This document shows, one piece after another, positions 6,631 through 15,533 of a DNA stretch of 64,000 bases. The number at the start of each line of letters is the position of its first letter. Positions within the stretch are counted from its first letter, which is position 1. The stretch spans positions 1 through 64,000 of the forward strand of contig NZ_JAIHON010000004.1 in NCBI RefSeq assembly GCF_021173675.1. The letters are read 5' to 3'. Position numbers and translations under genes: made by a program. The notes beneath the pieces were generated by a model. It did no database searches. It was not told where the DNA came from and worked only from the letters and a program-made list of their open reading frames with translations. This stretch comes from Streptomyces lincolnensis. Lineage in GTDB: Bacteria; Actinomycetota; Actinomycetes; Streptomycetales; Streptomycetaceae.

Positions 6631-7563
6631 ATGGGGAGGGCGGGGCGCGTGCGACGGGTGCTGGCGGTGCATTTCGTGCCGTGCGCGCTGTTCGTGGGTG
6701 GGGTGCTCGGGTTCGTACGCGCGGGGAGTTTCTCGGGGCGCAGTGACTGGGGTGCTGTGTGGCCGGAGCGGCCGATGGCGGTCATGGGCGTGCTGGCTAC
6801 GGTCACAGTCTGCGCGTCGTTGCTGGGAGTGCTGCTCCAGCCGTTCCAGGTCCGGGCGGTGCGTGTCCTGGAGGGGTACTGGGACCGGTGGTACCTCACA
6901 GCCAGGCTCGCCGGGGTATTGGCCCAGTTGCAGCGCCGGCGGTGGCAGGCACTGCGGAGGCGGGTTGAGCAGGTGGCGCGTGATGACACCGCTCTTCGGC
7001 TCCAGGCCGATGCCCGGCGTCGTCTCGCTCTCCGCCCGTCGGTGGAGGCGCTTCTGCCCACCGCGCTCGGAAACGCCTTGCGCGCGGGAGAGCTGAGCGC
7101 GGGTGAGCGCTACGGCCTGACCACACTGACCTCCTGGCCACGGATCTATCCACAGGTGTCCGGCTACCTGGCTCAGGCCTTGCGTTCCACCCGCGATGCG
7201 CTCGACACCGCGGTCAACCTGTGCTGGTCCTTCCTGGCACTCACCCTGACGGCTGCGGTGGCCCTGTACGACGAGATGTCCACATGGTGGTTGTGCGGGG
7301 CAGGCCTGGTGCTGGCCTGGGTGGCGTACAAGGGTGCGGTCACGGTCGCGCAGTCGTACTCCGCCCTGATGCATGTCGTGTACGACCTGCACCGGTTCGA
7401 CCTGGCCGCCGCTCTACGTCACCGACTCCCCGACGACCGGGAGGAAGAGCTGGAGCTGTTCGCCCGCATTTCGGACCTGGTTGCCGGACGAGGGCGACTC
7501 GACGTTCGGTATCACCACGGCGGCGCCGACTGCCGGCCATGCCGGGACGAGGCCGGCAGCTGA
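6631..7563 (+). CDS. Integral membrane protein of unknown function
   Basis: A 310-residue protein, or 304 if translation starts at the in-frame GTG 6649, which has GGGAGGG eight bases upstream. Two hydrophobic spans occur near the N-terminus (VLAVHFVPCALFVGGVLGFV and MAVMGVLATVTVCASLLGVLL) and two more at about 200-240 (LCWSFLALTLTAAVALY, WWLCGAGLVLAWVAYKGAV), with a ~110-residue Arg-rich cytoplasmic section between them. The C-terminus has HHGGADCRPC, a possible metal-binding cluster. No family is recognised. Similar four-span proteins are common in Streptomyces accessory regions. Confidence 0.65.
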   Translation: MGRAGRVRRVLAVHFVPCALFVGGVLGFVRAGSFSGRSDWGAVWPERPMAVMGVLATVTVCASLLGVLLQPFQVRAVRVLEGYWDRWYLTARLAGVLAQLQRRRWQALRRRVEQVARDDTALRLQADARRRLALRPSVEALLPTALGNALRAGELSAGERYGLTTLTSWPRIYPQVSGYLAQALRSTRDALDTAVNLCWSFLALTLTAAVALYDEMSTWWLCGAGLVLAWVAYKGAVTVAQSYSALMHVVYDLHRFDLAAALRHRLPDDREEELELFARISDLVAGRGRLDVRYHHGGADCRPCRDEAGS

Positions 7564-7584
7564 GGGATTCTCGTTCGGCGGGTC

Positions 7585-7911
7585 CTATATGCGGCGCCTC
7601 TTGGCCTCCCGCACCTTCAGCCAGGCCGCGTTCGCAATCTTGATATCCCGTTGCCACAGCGCGACGGGAGGTATTCCCTCGTACTCGCAGCCTTCGTCGT
7701 GATCGACCTCCAAGCCGCGTGGATCAGGAAAGACCGCTTCGTCCGGTGCTCCGCATTCGGGCACCGTGGCTTCCCAGGCTACGAGCTCTTGCGGTGTGTA
7801 TGTCGTCCGGTTGTTGTGGGTGACGCCAGTTGGCACCTCAGCGGTGCAACCAAGACAGATCGGCCTCCGAGGTGGCGGAGGGAAGCCCGGGAGTTCGAGT
7901 TCAACGAGCAC
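7585..7911 (-). CDS. Small hypothetical protein with Cys-x2-Cys motif
   Basis: A 108-residue protein with a GTG start three bases after the stop of the upstream membrane-protein gene, so the two are very likely co-transcribed. It contains RRPICLGCTAEVPTG (a CxxC), a further Cys in VPECGAPDEAV and an LEVDHDEGCEYEG segment. The spaced Cys/His residues could bind zinc, and the VDHD segment faintly recalls HNH-type sequences, but the rest of that motif is absent. No function can be assigned. The C-terminus is strongly basic (VREAKRRRI). Confidence 0.5.
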   Translation of the reverse strand: MLVELELPGFPPPPRRPICLGCTAEVPTGVTHNNRTTYTPQELVAWEATVPECGAPDEAVFPDPRGLEVDHDEGCEYEGIPPVALWQRDIKIANAAWLKVREAKRRRI

Positions 7912-7914
7912 GCG

Positions 7915-8514
7915 TCAACCCCTTCTACCGATGGCACGACGAACAAGTACGTCTAGCGGGTACTTGGCGACCTTTCGATGGAGATACGTGATCCAGACCC
8001 CGTCCGCGACGGTTGCCAGCAGGGAGATGGCTGCTGCCGTCCAGCGCCATGGCGCCTGTCGGCCGTCATCAGGCGGGACGAGCGCTGCGGCGATGCCGAG
8101 GCCGAGAAGCAGGGTGCCGACGTTGAAGCAGATCACAGCGGCGAGGTTGTAGTTCTGCCAGTCCTCGTGGTCTTCCTGCTGCTTCTGCCACAACGTCAGC
8201 TTGTGCTTGCTGACGTAGGTTTCCGAATACCAGTTCACGAGGTCGTCATACGAATACAGATAGAGCCGTGCGTGATAACTGAGCTGAATGCTGGCGATGA
8301 GCGTGATGGCAGAGACCACGAGCAACAGCAGGATCGGTCCGGGCCAACGGAAGTGTGTGTCGCCCCCGCCGACTACTCCCGCCAGAGAGAGCGCTGCCGC
8401 CGTCAGCAGAGGAGCGGCGACGAAGAGCGCCATCGCATCGGCAGGACCGTAACCGAGAGGGCGTGGCGCGTTCCAGGGAATCCTTCCTGGACCGGGCGGC
8501 TCGAGCTCCGACAC
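7915..8514 (-). CDS. Four-span membrane protein of unknown function
   Basis: The chosen GTG (8514) follows GGAGGGG and gives 199 residues; an upstream ATG at 8613 would add 33 residues without a good ribosome-binding site. Two membrane spans (AMALFVAAPLLTAAALSLAG, PILLLLVVSAITLIASIQL) are followed by a charged loop with SKHKLTLWQKQQEDHEDWQNY, then two further spans (LAAVICFNVGTLLLGLGIAAAL, WTAAAISLLATVADGVWITYL). The paired-hairpin layout resembles small membrane effectors of defence systems, but no enzyme or sensor gene is adjacent apart from the downstream Cys-motif protein, so this is only a similarity of architecture. Confidence 0.6.
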   Translation of the reverse strand: MSELEPPGPGRIPWNAPRPLGYGPADAMALFVAAPLLTAAALSLAGVVGGGDTHFRWPGPILLLLVVSAITLIASIQLSYHARLYLYSYDDLVNWYSETYVSKHKLTLWQKQQEDHEDWQNYNLAAVICFNVGTLLLGLGIAAALVPPDDGRQAPWRWTAAAISLLATVADGVWITYLHRKVAKYPLDVLVRRAIGRRG

Positions 8515-8616
8515 GCTTCCCCCTCCGGAAGCCAGAACCACAACGGATGGAATGGATTGGAGTGTGACGGCCCACGCCCCGCTTCCGCAGCAGCGCGAAC
8601 CGGCCAAAAACACCAG

Positions 8617-8652
8617 AGGGCCCTGTTCCCCAAGTGAAGGAAACAGGGCCCT
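8617..8652 (-). terminator. Intrinsic terminator of the sdh operon
   Basis: AGGGCCCTGTT (8617-8627) and AACAGGGCCCT (8642-8652) form a perfect 11-bp stem 23 bases past the sdhB stop. On the minus strand the stem is followed by a T5 run (the ccaaaaac stretch at about 8604-8611), making this a good rho-independent terminator for leftward transcription. Confidence 0.8.
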
Positions 8653-8674
8653 GAGGCGCTACAGCGAACGAAGA

Positions 8675-9454
8675 TCAGAAGCGCCGAGTGATCAGCGCCC
8701 TCTTCACTTCCTGGATCGCCTTCGTGACCTCGATGCCGCGAGGGCAGGCGTCCGTGCAGTTGAAGGTGGTGCGGCAGCGCCAGACGCCGTCGCGGTCGTT
8801 GAGGATCTCCAGGCGCTGTTCGCCCGCTTCGTCACGGCTGTCGAAGATGAAGCGGTGGGCGTTGACGATCGCCGCCGGGCCGAAGTACTGGCCGTCGTTC
8901 CAGAAGACCGGGCAGGACGACGTGCAGGCCGCGCACAGGATGCACTTCGTCGTGTCGTCGAAGCGCTCGCGGTCCTCGGCGGTCTGGAAGCGCTCGCGGG
9001 TCGGCTCGTTCGTGTCCTTCGTGATGAGGAAGGGCATGACGTCGCGGTAGGCCTGGAAGAACGGCTCCATGTCGACCACGAGGTCCTTCAGGACCGTCAG
9101 GCCCTTGATGGGCTCGACCGTGATCGGCTTCTCGGGGTTGATGTCCTTGATCAGGGTCTTGCAGGCGAGGCGGTTCTTGCCGTTGATCCGCATCGCGTCG
9201 GAGCCGCAGATGCCGTGGGCGCAGGAGCGGCGGAAAGTGAGCGTGCCGTCCTGGTCCCACTTGATCTTGTGGAGGGCGTCGAGGACACGCTCCTTGGGGT
9301 CGATCTCCAGCTGGAAGTCTTCCCAGGTGGCCTCCGCCGAGACCTCGGAGTTGAAGCGGCGGACGCGGAACGTGGCCGTGATGTACGGGGAGTCGGCGAA
9401 GCCGGGCTCGGGCGTGCCTGCCGTGTCCGCCTTGTCCAGGGTCGGGGTTGCCAT
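8675..9454 (-). CDS. sdhB: Succinate dehydrogenase iron-sulfur subunit
   Basis: A 259-residue protein of normal SdhB length. Ligands for three clusters are visible: the [2Fe-2S] set in RSCAHGICGSDAMRINGKNR with a further Cys in LACKTL, the [4Fe-4S] set in CILCAACTSSCPVFW, and the [3Fe-4S] set in CRTTFNCTDACPRGIEV. It passes electrons from the flavin of SdhA to menaquinone at the membrane anchor. It is the last gene of the operon, its ATG sharing one base with the sdhA stop (TGATG), so the two are translationally coupled. Confidence 0.97.
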   Translation of the reverse strand: MATPTLDKADTAGTPEPGFADSPYITATFRVRRFNSEVSAEATWEDFQLEIDPKERVLDALHKIKWDQDGTLTFRRSCAHGICGSDAMRINGKNRLACKTLIKDINPEKPITVEPIKGLTVLKDLVVDMEPFFQAYRDVMPFLITKDTNEPTRERFQTAEDRERFDDTTKCILCAACTSSCPVFWNDGQYFGPAAIVNAHRFIFDSRDEAGEQRLEILNDRDGVWRCRTTFNCTDACPRGIEVTKAIQEVKRALITRRF

Positions 9455-11208
9455 CAGTACTTACGCTCCATCGGCTGGTAGCGGGTCTGGACGACCGGCT
9501 TGTAGTCGAGACGGACGGTCTCGGTGCCGTCGTCGCCGACCTCGCGGTACGCCATGGTGTGGCGCATGAAGTTGACGTCGTCGCGGTTGGGGTAGTCCTC
9601 GCGGTAGTGACCGCCGCGGGACTCCTTGCGGGCCAGGGCGGAGACGGCCATGACCTCGGCCAGGTCGAGCAGGTTGCCCAGCTCGATGGCCTCCAGCAGG
9701 TCCGTGTTGAACCGCTTGCCCTTGTCCTGGATCGAGACGTTCAGGTAGCGCTCGCGGAGCTCCGCGATCTTCTCCACCGCCGTCTTGATCGTCTGCTCCG
9801 TGCGGAACACCATGACGTTGGCGTCCATGGTCTCCTGGAGCTCGCGGCGCAGGACCGACACGCGCTCGGTGCCCGTCGCGTCCCGCAGGCGCTCGACCTG
9901 CGAGATCACCAGCTCCGCCGGGTTCTCCGGCAGCTCGACGAAGTCCGCCTTCTGGCTGTACTCCGCCGCCGCGATGCCCGCGCGCTTGCCGAACACGTTG
10001 ATGTCCAGCAGCGAGTTCGTGCCGAGGCGGTTGGCGCCGTGGACGGACACGCAGGCGACCTCGCCGGCCGCGTACAGGCCCGGGACGACCGTCGTGTTGT
10101 CCGCCAGGACCTCACCCTCGACGTTCGTCGGGATGCCGCCCATCGCGTAGTGCGCGGTGGGCTGGATCGGGATCGGGTCCGTGTACGGCTCGATGCCCAG
10201 GTAGGTGCGCGCGAACTCGGTGATGTCGGGCAGCTTGGCGTCCAGCTGCTCCGGCGGGAGGTGGGTCAGGTCGAGGTAGACGTGGTCGCCCTCGGGGCCG
10301 CAGCCGCGACCCTCCCGGATCTCCGTGTAGATGGAGCGGGACACGACGTCTCGCGACGCCAGGTCCTTCATCACCGGCGCGTACTTCTCCATGAAGCGCT
10401 CGCCGTCCTTGTTGCGGAGGATGCCGCCCTCACCACGGGCGCCCTCCGTCAGCAGGATGCCCATGCGCCAGATGCCGGTCGGGTGGAACTGAAAGAACTC
10501 CATGTCCTCCAGCGGCAGGCCCCGGCGGTAGACCGCCGCCTGGCCGTCGCCCGTCAGCGTGTGCGCGTTCGACGTCACCTTGAAGAACTTGCCGCAGCCG
10601 CCGGACGCGTAGATCACGGCCTTCGCCTGGAAGACGTGGATCTCGCCCGTCGCGAGCTCGTACGCGACCACGCCCGCCGACCGCTTCACGCCGTCGACCT
10701 CGGTGATCAGCTGGTCCAGGACGTAGAACTCGTTGAAGAACTCCACGCCCTCCTTGACGCAGTTCTGGTACAGCGTCTGGAGGATCATGTGGCCGGTGCG
10801 GTCGGCCGCGTAGCAGGAGCGGCGGACCGGGGCCTCGCCGTGGTTCCGGCTGTGACCGCCGAAGCGGCGCTGGTCGATCGTGCCGTTCGGGGTGCGGTTG
10901 AACGGCAGGCCCATCTTCTCCAGGTCGAGGACGGAGTCGATGGCCTCCTTCGCCAGGATCTCGGCGGCGTCCTGGTCGACCAGGTAGTCACCGCCCTTGA
11001 CCGTGTCGAAGGTGTGCCACTCCCAGTTGTCCTCCTCCACGTTGGCCAGCGCGGCGGCCATGCCGCCCTGCGCGGCGCCCGTGTGGGAGCGGGTGGGGTA
11101 GAGCTTGGTCAGCACGGCGGTGCGGCTGCGCTTCGTCGACTCGATGGCCGCGCGCATGCCCGCGCCGCCGGCGCCGACGATGACGGTGTCGTACTTGTGG
11201 ATCTTCAT
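9454..11208 (-). CDS. sdhA: Succinate dehydrogenase flavoprotein subunit
   Basis: Starting at ATG 11208 the protein has 584 residues, the normal length; the frame is open much further upstream but that part belongs to sdhD in another frame. [21 protein letters not shown] is the Rossmann FAD-binding start, [14 protein letters not shown] holds the His that links FAD covalently, and [10 protein letters not shown] with CYAADRTGH and [21 protein letters not shown] form the dicarboxylate site including the catalytic Arg region. It oxidises succinate to fumarate in the TCA cycle, on the cytoplasmic face of the membrane. Co-transcribed with sdhC, sdhD and sdhB. Confidence 0.97.
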   Translation of the reverse strand: MKIHKYDTVIVGAGGAGMRAAIESTKRSRTAVLTKLYPTRSHTGAAQGGMAAALANVEEDNWEWHTFDTVKGGDYLVDQDAAEILAKEAIDSVLDLEKMGLPFNRTPNGTIDQRRFGGHSRNHGEAPVRRSCYAADRTGHMILQTLYQNCVKEGVEFFNEFYVLDQLITEVDGVKRSAGVVAYELATGEIHVFQAKAVIYASGGCGKFFKVTSNAHTLTGDGQAAVYRRGLPLEDMEFFQFHPTGIWRMGILLTEGARGEGGILRNKDGERFMEKYAPVMKDLASRDVVSRSIYTEIREGRGCGPEGDHVYLDLTHLPPEQLDAKLPDITEFARTYLGIEPYTDPIPIQPTAHYAMGGIPTNVEGEVLADNTTVVPGLYAAGEVACVSVHGANRLGTNSLLDINVFGKRAGIAAAEYSQKADFVELPENPAELVISQVERLRDATGTERVSVLRRELQETMDANVMVFRTEQTIKTAVEKIAELRERYLNVSIQDKGKRFNTDLLEAIELGNLLDLAEVMAVSALARKESRGGHYREDYPNRDDVNFMRHTMAYREVGDDGTETVRLDYKPVVQTRYQPMERKY

Positions 11209-11231
11209 GAGTGGTTGCCTCAGCCCCGTGC

Positions 11232-11714
11232 CTAGCGGATGTTCGGGTCGAAGGTGAAGATCACCAGCGTGCCCAGCAGGATGGTGAACACCGTGGCGGT
11301 GTAGAGCAGGCCCTTGAGCCACAGCCGGGTGTTCGCGCGCTCCGCGTAGTCGTTGATGATCGTGCGCAGGCCGTTGGCGCCGTGCAGCATGGCCAGCCAC
11401 AGCATCAACAGGTCCCAGACCTGCCAGAACGGCGAGGCCCAGCGGCCCGCCACGAAGGCGAAGCCGATCTTCGACACGCCGCCGTCCAGCACCAGCTGGA
11501 TCAGCAGGTGGCCGATGACCAGGACGACCAGCACGATGCCCGACAGACGCATGAACAGCCACGCGACCATCTCGAAGTTGCCCCGGGTGCTCTTCGGGGT
11601 CTTCTTGGTGCGCTTGCGCGGGGCCTCGATGAGAGGGGCCGGGTTGTCGACGCCGTAGAGGGACTCGCCCTCGACGGGGCCGATACCGGACGCGGTCTTT
11701 TCAGCAGTGGACAT
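11232..11714 (-). CDS. sdhD: Succinate dehydrogenase hydrophobic membrane anchor subunit
   Basis: A 160-residue protein with a ~45-residue charged N-terminal extension ([10 protein letters not shown]) and three membrane spans: [40 protein letters not shown] and [26 protein letters not shown] and [15 protein letters not shown] supply candidate heme and quinone-site residues, as in actinobacterial SdhD. It begins five bases after the sdhC stop and is followed by sdhA after 23 bp. Together with SdhC it anchors the complex and binds quinone. Confidence 0.92.
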   Translation of the reverse strand: MSTAEKTASGIGPVEGESLYGVDNPAPLIEAPRKRTKKTPKSTRGNFEMVAWLFMRLSGIVLVVLVIGHLLIQLVLDGGVSKIGFAFVAGRWASPFWQVWDLLMLWLAMLHGANGLRTIINDYAERANTRLWLKGLLYTATVFTILLGTLVIFTFDPNIR

Positions 11715-11719
11715 GCGCG

Positions 11720-12100
11720 TCAGCTCCCGAACAGTTCACGAGCGGCGTGGCCGAGGACGGGGTAGATCGCCCCGAGCATCAGCACGAGCCACAGGCCGAC
11801 GACGGACCAGAGCATCTGCTTCTGGTAGCGCGGGCCCTTCGACCAGAAGTCGACGGCGATGACGCGCAGACCGTTGAGCGCGTGGAAGAGGATGGCGGCG
11901 ACGAGGCCGTACTCCAGTAGCGCGACGATCGGCGTCTTGTACGTGGCTACGACCTTGTCGTAGTCCTCGGGGGAGACACGGACAAGTGCGGTGTCCAGCA
12001 CGTGAACGAACAGGAAGAAGAAGATGAGGACGCCGGTGACTCGATGAGCCACCCAGGACCACATTCCTTCCCGGCCGCGGTACAGCGTTCCAGCCGGCAC
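11720..12100 (-). CDS. sdhC: Succinate dehydrogenase cytochrome b556 subunit
   Basis: GTG 12100 is preceded by GGAGGG and gives 126 residues starting MPAGTLYRGREGMWSWVAHRVTGV, the conserved SdhC opening (HR-x-TG). Three membrane spans follow, with LFHALNGLRVIAVDF as the second-span heme/quinone segment (H-x(2)-NG-x-R). It is the first gene of the CDAB operon. Upstream, about 190 bp up to the OHCU gene must hold the promoter, but no convincing -35/-10 pair stands out. A much longer frame extends upstream but is non-coding by composition. Confidence 0.93.
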   Translation of the reverse strand: MPAGTLYRGREGMWSWVAHRVTGVLIFFFLFVHVLDTALVRVSPEDYDKVVATYKTPIVALLEYGLVAAILFHALNGLRVIAVDFWSKGPRYQKQMLWSVVGLWLVLMLGAIYPVLGHAARELFGS

Positions 12101-12291
12101 GGAAGAACCCTCCGGGAGCGGGGATTGGGGCCGCGCCGGCTTCTGTGTCGGACGGGCCCGGCCGGGTACGGTCCACCGGCCCCCAGCATCGTAGCGAGAC
12201 GCTAGCGCTGGGCTTACGCCGGGCCCATCTGTGTGATCAAAGTGGCACGCGTATGGGTGAGCGTTGCGGCTTCCGAGGGGGTTTGTCCTGC

Positions 12292-12855
12292 TTATGCGCC
12301 GGGTGCAGGCCGGCAGTGGCTGGTCGCGCAGTTCCCCGCGCCACTGAGGAGGACCAGTAGCCGTCCCTTTGCCAGGCGGCGTAGTTCCTCCGCCGCCACC
12401 ACGCGTTCCTCTTCTGGATCGTTTGTCAATCGTGACCGGATGCCTGCCAGGACGTGGTCCAGGGCTTCCTCGGGGGCCAGGCCGTCGAGGCAGATGACGA
12501 ACTGGTGGCCGAATCTGGCTTCGTACGCCGCATGTGCCGCGTCCAGCGCCATGTGCGCGGCGCCGTACGCGTCCGCCGGCAGCCCCGGCAAGGTCTCGCC
12601 CGCCAAGGCCTCCGCCAGGTCGCCCGGCGTCAGGTCGTACGCCGCCTCGTCCGACGCGGCGAGGAGGGCGTCCAGGTCCGGGTACGGGCGGTGGGCCGCG
12701 ATGCGGGTGGCCCAGCGGTGGCTGCGGAGGCAGGTGAGGAGCGTGGGGCGGAGGTCGTCGGCGGGAGTGGTGTTGAACCGGTCCAGAGGGGCGCTGCGGG
12801 GCTGCTCGGGCAGCGTCGGTATGGCGACTCGGCCAGGAAGATGTGTGGGCGTCAC
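12292..12855 (-). CDS. 2-oxo-4-hydroxy-4-carboxy-5-ureidoimidazoline (OHCU) decarboxylase
   Basis: A 187-residue OHCU decarboxylase-type protein. This enzyme converts OHCU to S-allantoin, the last step of urate oxidation. The helical-bundle signature is visible: RFNTTPADDLRPTLLTCLRSHRWATRIAAHRPYPD at the N-terminus, then YEARFGHQFVICLDGLAPEEALDHVLAGIRSRLTNDPEEERVVAAEELRRLAKGRL, matching the family FG-x-x-F-(I/V)-x-x-x-G and the E-x-R-x-A-x-x-E-(I/L) segments. The last 15 residues (GAGNCATSHCRPAPGA) read through a repeat sequence common downstream of Streptomyces genes, so the native end may be just before it. No other urate genes are adjacent. Confidence 0.85.
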   Translation of the reverse strand: MTPTHLPGRVAIPTLPEQPRSAPLDRFNTTPADDLRPTLLTCLRSHRWATRIAAHRPYPDLDALLAASDEAAYDLTPGDLAEALAGETLPGLPADAYGAAHMALDAAHAAYEARFGHQFVICLDGLAPEEALDHVLAGIRSRLTNDPEEERVVAAEELRRLAKGRLLVLLSGAGNCATSHCRPAPGA

Positions 12856-13031
12856 GTGTGTTTCGGCAGGGGAAGCTGTGAGCGATGTGGCGCCACGTTA
12901 TCGAGTGACGCTCCGACGTGTCCGTCCGATGCGCGAATTTCATCCGAACGGGAGAGTTTCAGAACGTGTGGTGGACGCGACGCGACCCCTGAGGCGCCGG
13001 GCGCGACCCCCGAGGCCCTAGGTTGGCGCCC

Positions 13032-14729
13032 GTGAACCAGCACAGGCGGAGTCAGCACGGACAGGGCCGGAACGGACGCGGGGCGGGCGGACCCGGGACC
13101 TCGGTGAAGGCGGCCCTGCGGCGGACCTGGGTGCTGGTCCTCGCCGTGGTCCTCGTGACGGTCGCGGCCGGGGTCGGCCTCGGCCTCTGGGCCACCGGCG
13201 GCGACGGCGACGGCGAGGACGGCGGGCCCGCCGGGGCGTCCCAGGACACGGCCGCCGGCCCGAGCCCGACCCCCACGCCCAGCCCGAGCCCCACCCGCTG
13301 GTACCCCCTGTCCAAGGCCCCCCGCACCATCCCCGCCGTCCGCTCGCACACGCCAGCGCGTGGCCCGGGCTGGAAGCCGGCGAAGGGGCTGCGGGTCGTC
13401 GTGAGCGACGGGGACCTGGCCGACGAGGGGCGGCTGCTCGCCGGTGAGCTGGGGATGGCGTACGCGGGCGAGAAGGCCGACGTGCGCGCCGGGGACGTAC
13501 GGCTGGCGCTCAGCGGGGACGAGGGGGCGGACCCGGAGTCGTACACCATGACCGTGCGCGGCGGGCGGGTGACCATCAGCGGGCCGGCCGACGCGGGCGT
13601 GTTCTACGGCACCCGCACGCTCAAGCAGGAGGTGCGCGGCGGCGGCACGGCGCCGGAGGGCGTCGTACGGGACGAGCCGGCCAAGCCGGTGCGCGGGCTG
13701 ATGCTGGACATCGCGCGCAAGCACTTCACCGCGGACTGGATCGAGGACCGGGTGCGGGAGCTCGGTGACCTGAAGTTCAACCAGCTGGGCCTGCACTTCT
13801 CCGACGACCAGGGATTCCGGATCGAGTCCGACTCGCATCCGGAGGTCGTCTCCGAGGACCACCTGACCAAGGCGCAGGTGCGGCGGATCGTCTCGCTCGC
13901 GGCCCAGCGGCACATCACCGTCGTCCCCGAGATCGACTCGCCCGGGCATCTCGGGGCCGTCATCGACGCCCACCCCGAGCTGCAACTGCGCAGTGCGGCG
14001 GGGCTGGCCCCGCGGGGAGCCATCGACATCTCCGAGCCCGCCTCCGCCGAGATCGTCGACGACCTGCTGAAGGAGTACGCCGAGCTCTTCCCCGGCGCTG
14101 CCTGGCACCTCGGCGGCGACGAGTACCGGGCGCTGATGGTGTCCAGTCCCGCGGCCACCTACCCGCAGCTGGCCGCCGCCGCCCGGAAGGCCTACGGCAC
14201 CGGCGCCACCGTCGCGGACCTGACGACCGGGTGGCTCAACGACCGCGCCGCCACCGTCCGGGCGCTCGGCAGGACCCCGCGCGCGTGGAACGACGGCTTC
14301 TTCCGGGGGACGTCCGTGCGGCCCGCGGACGACCTCCAGGTCGCCTACTGGACGGGCAAGGAGATCGGCGCGCGGCCGCCGGTGGAGTACCTGAGCGCGG
14401 GGCGCGAGCTCGTCAACTACAACGACGAGTTCCTCTACTACGTCCTCGGGCAGCCGCTCACCTTCGTCTATCCGACGGGACAGCGGATCTACGAGCGGTG
14501 GACACCGCTCGTGGTGCGCGGCACGAGGGCGGTGCCCTCGACGTACGACGACCAGATCCTCGGCGGGTCCTTCGCGGTGTGGGGTGACCTGCCGAACTCC
14601 CAGACCCAGGCGCAGGTCGCGGCCGGGATCCGGATGCCGCTCAGGGCGACCGTGCAGAAGCTGTGGGACCCGCGCGAGCCGGCGCTGTCCTGGACGGAGT
14701 TCAGGGCGCTCGCCGACCGGCTTGGCTGA
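13032..14729 (+). CDS. Glycoside hydrolase family 20, beta-N-acetylhexosaminidase-like, membrane-anchored
   Basis: About 565 residues. GTG 13032 lies seven bases after a TAGGTT -10-like hexamer (13019-13024), which suggests a leaderless mRNA; TTG 13023 is a weaker alternative. A positively charged N-terminus and the span TWVLVLAVVLVTVAAGVGLGLW act as a signal anchor, followed by a Thr/Pro/Ser linker (SPTPTPSPSPT). The GH20b-type domain and TIM barrel follow: RGLMLDIARKHF, LHFSDDQGFRIES, VVPEIDSPGHLGAV and WHLGGDEYRAL, the last carrying the catalytic Asp-Glu pair near residue 360. It probably removes GlcNAc from chitin or peptidoglycan fragments outside the cell. Confidence 0.88.
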   Translation: MNQHRRSQHGQGRNGRGAGGPGTSVKAALRRTWVLVLAVVLVTVAAGVGLGLWATGGDGDGEDGGPAGASQDTAAGPSPTPTPSPSPTRWYPLSKAPRTIPAVRSHTPARGPGWKPAKGLRVVVSDGDLADEGRLLAGELGMAYAGEKADVRAGDVRLALSGDEGADPESYTMTVRGGRVTISGPADAGVFYGTRTLKQEVRGGGTAPEGVVRDEPAKPVRGLMLDIARKHFTADWIEDRVRELGDLKFNQLGLHFSDDQGFRIESDSHPEVVSEDHLTKAQVRRIVSLAAQRHITVVPEIDSPGHLGAVIDAHPELQLRSAAGLAPRGAIDISEPASAEIVDDLLKEYAELFPGAAWHLGGDEYRALMVSSPAATYPQLAAAARKAYGTGATVADLTTGWLNDRAATVRALGRTPRAWNDGFFRGTSVRPADDLQVAYWTGKEIGARPPVEYLSAGRELVNYNDEFLYYVLGQPLTFVYPTGQRIYERWTPLVVRGTRAVPSTYDDQILGGSFAVWGDLPNSQTQAQVAAGIRMPLRATVQKLWDPREPALSWTEFRALADRLG

Positions 14730-14848
14730 ACCCCGGCGCAACCGGGGGCGGATTGCCCCATACGCCTGCGAACTCCCGTGCGACTGTGGTGTATTCGGCC
14801 CCAAGCTGCACTGCGTCGCACCGAGCAGCAGGGGGAATCGGGACGGTC

Positions 14849-15457
14849 ATGGGTTTCTGGGGATATTTCGTCGTGGGCCGCGCCGAGCGGCCCCTCGCGG
14901 AACTGAAGACGCTGCCGAACGCGGCGGGCATGGTCCTGCGCGTGTCGGCGCCGGACGGGTGGCAGGTCTGGGAGTACCAGGGCGAGGGCGACGTGGGGAA
15001 GATGAGCGCGCTCGCCGAGCGGACCGGCTCGCCCGCGCTCTTCGGGTACGTCATGGACAGCGCGTCGGTGGTCGTGGAGGCGGCGGGGCCGCGGAGCGGG
15101 GTGTGGACGGCCTGTCTGGCCCGCACCGCGATGGCCGCGCACCTCGGCGTCGACACGGGCGACGACGACGACGGCGGCGATAGCGGCGAGGTTGACGAGG
15201 GGGGTGTGGACGAGGGCGCCGAGGAGGACGCCGAGGGTGTGGTGGACACCGAGGAACGGCCCGTCCTGGAGGACTACTTCCTCCACCCCCGCGACGCCGC
15301 CGAGCGGGCCGTCGCCTGGGCCGCCGAGGCCGGGCACGTGGTGGCCGCCGGGCCGGTGCTCGACGTGCTGTTCGCCGACCCCGACACCGGCGCGGGCGAG
15401 TTGGCCGAAAACCTGTTCTTCCGCCTGCTCGACCGGCTCGGCGTGGTGCCCCTGTGA
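14849..15457 (+). CDS. Conserved hypothetical protein
   Basis: A 202-residue soluble protein starting MGFWGYFVVGRAERPLAEL, a start well known from Streptomyces hypothetical proteins. The middle contains an acidic low-complexity stretch (GDDDDGGDSGEVDEGG and a second EEDAEGVVDTEE run). The C-terminal part (EDYFLHPRDAAERAVAWAAEAG to LLDRLGVVPL) is conserved-looking and helical. No signal peptide, membrane span or known domain is recognised. It is followed after 76 bp by another small conserved gene in the same direction. Confidence 0.7.
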   Translation: MGFWGYFVVGRAERPLAELKTLPNAAGMVLRVSAPDGWQVWEYQGEGDVGKMSALAERTGSPALFGYVMDSASVVVEAAGPRSGVWTACLARTAMAAHLGVDTGDDDDGGDSGEVDEGGVDEGAEEDAEGVVDTEERPVLEDYFLHPRDAAERAVAWAAEAGHVVAAGPVLDVLFADPDTGAGELAENLFFRLLDRLGVVPL

Positions 15458-15533
15458 CACTCCCGGCCCGTCGCGCGCAGTAAGGGGAAGTGCGGGCTCC
15501 GTTAGGGAGGACCGTTCGGCGAGGGAGGCGTGG

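Noticed and set aside
9448..11235. Long plus-strand open frame (595 codons) opposite sdhA
   Set aside because: It is the antisense shadow of sdhA in GC-rich DNA: Val/Leu/Ala/Arg/Asp-rich with no domain, while the minus strand encodes a full flavoprotein.
11736..12943. Very long upstream extension of the sdhC frame (407 codons in total)
   Set aside because: Only the last 126 codons match SdhC and they have a GTG with GGAGGG; the upstream part is composition-driven and crosses the OHCU gene.
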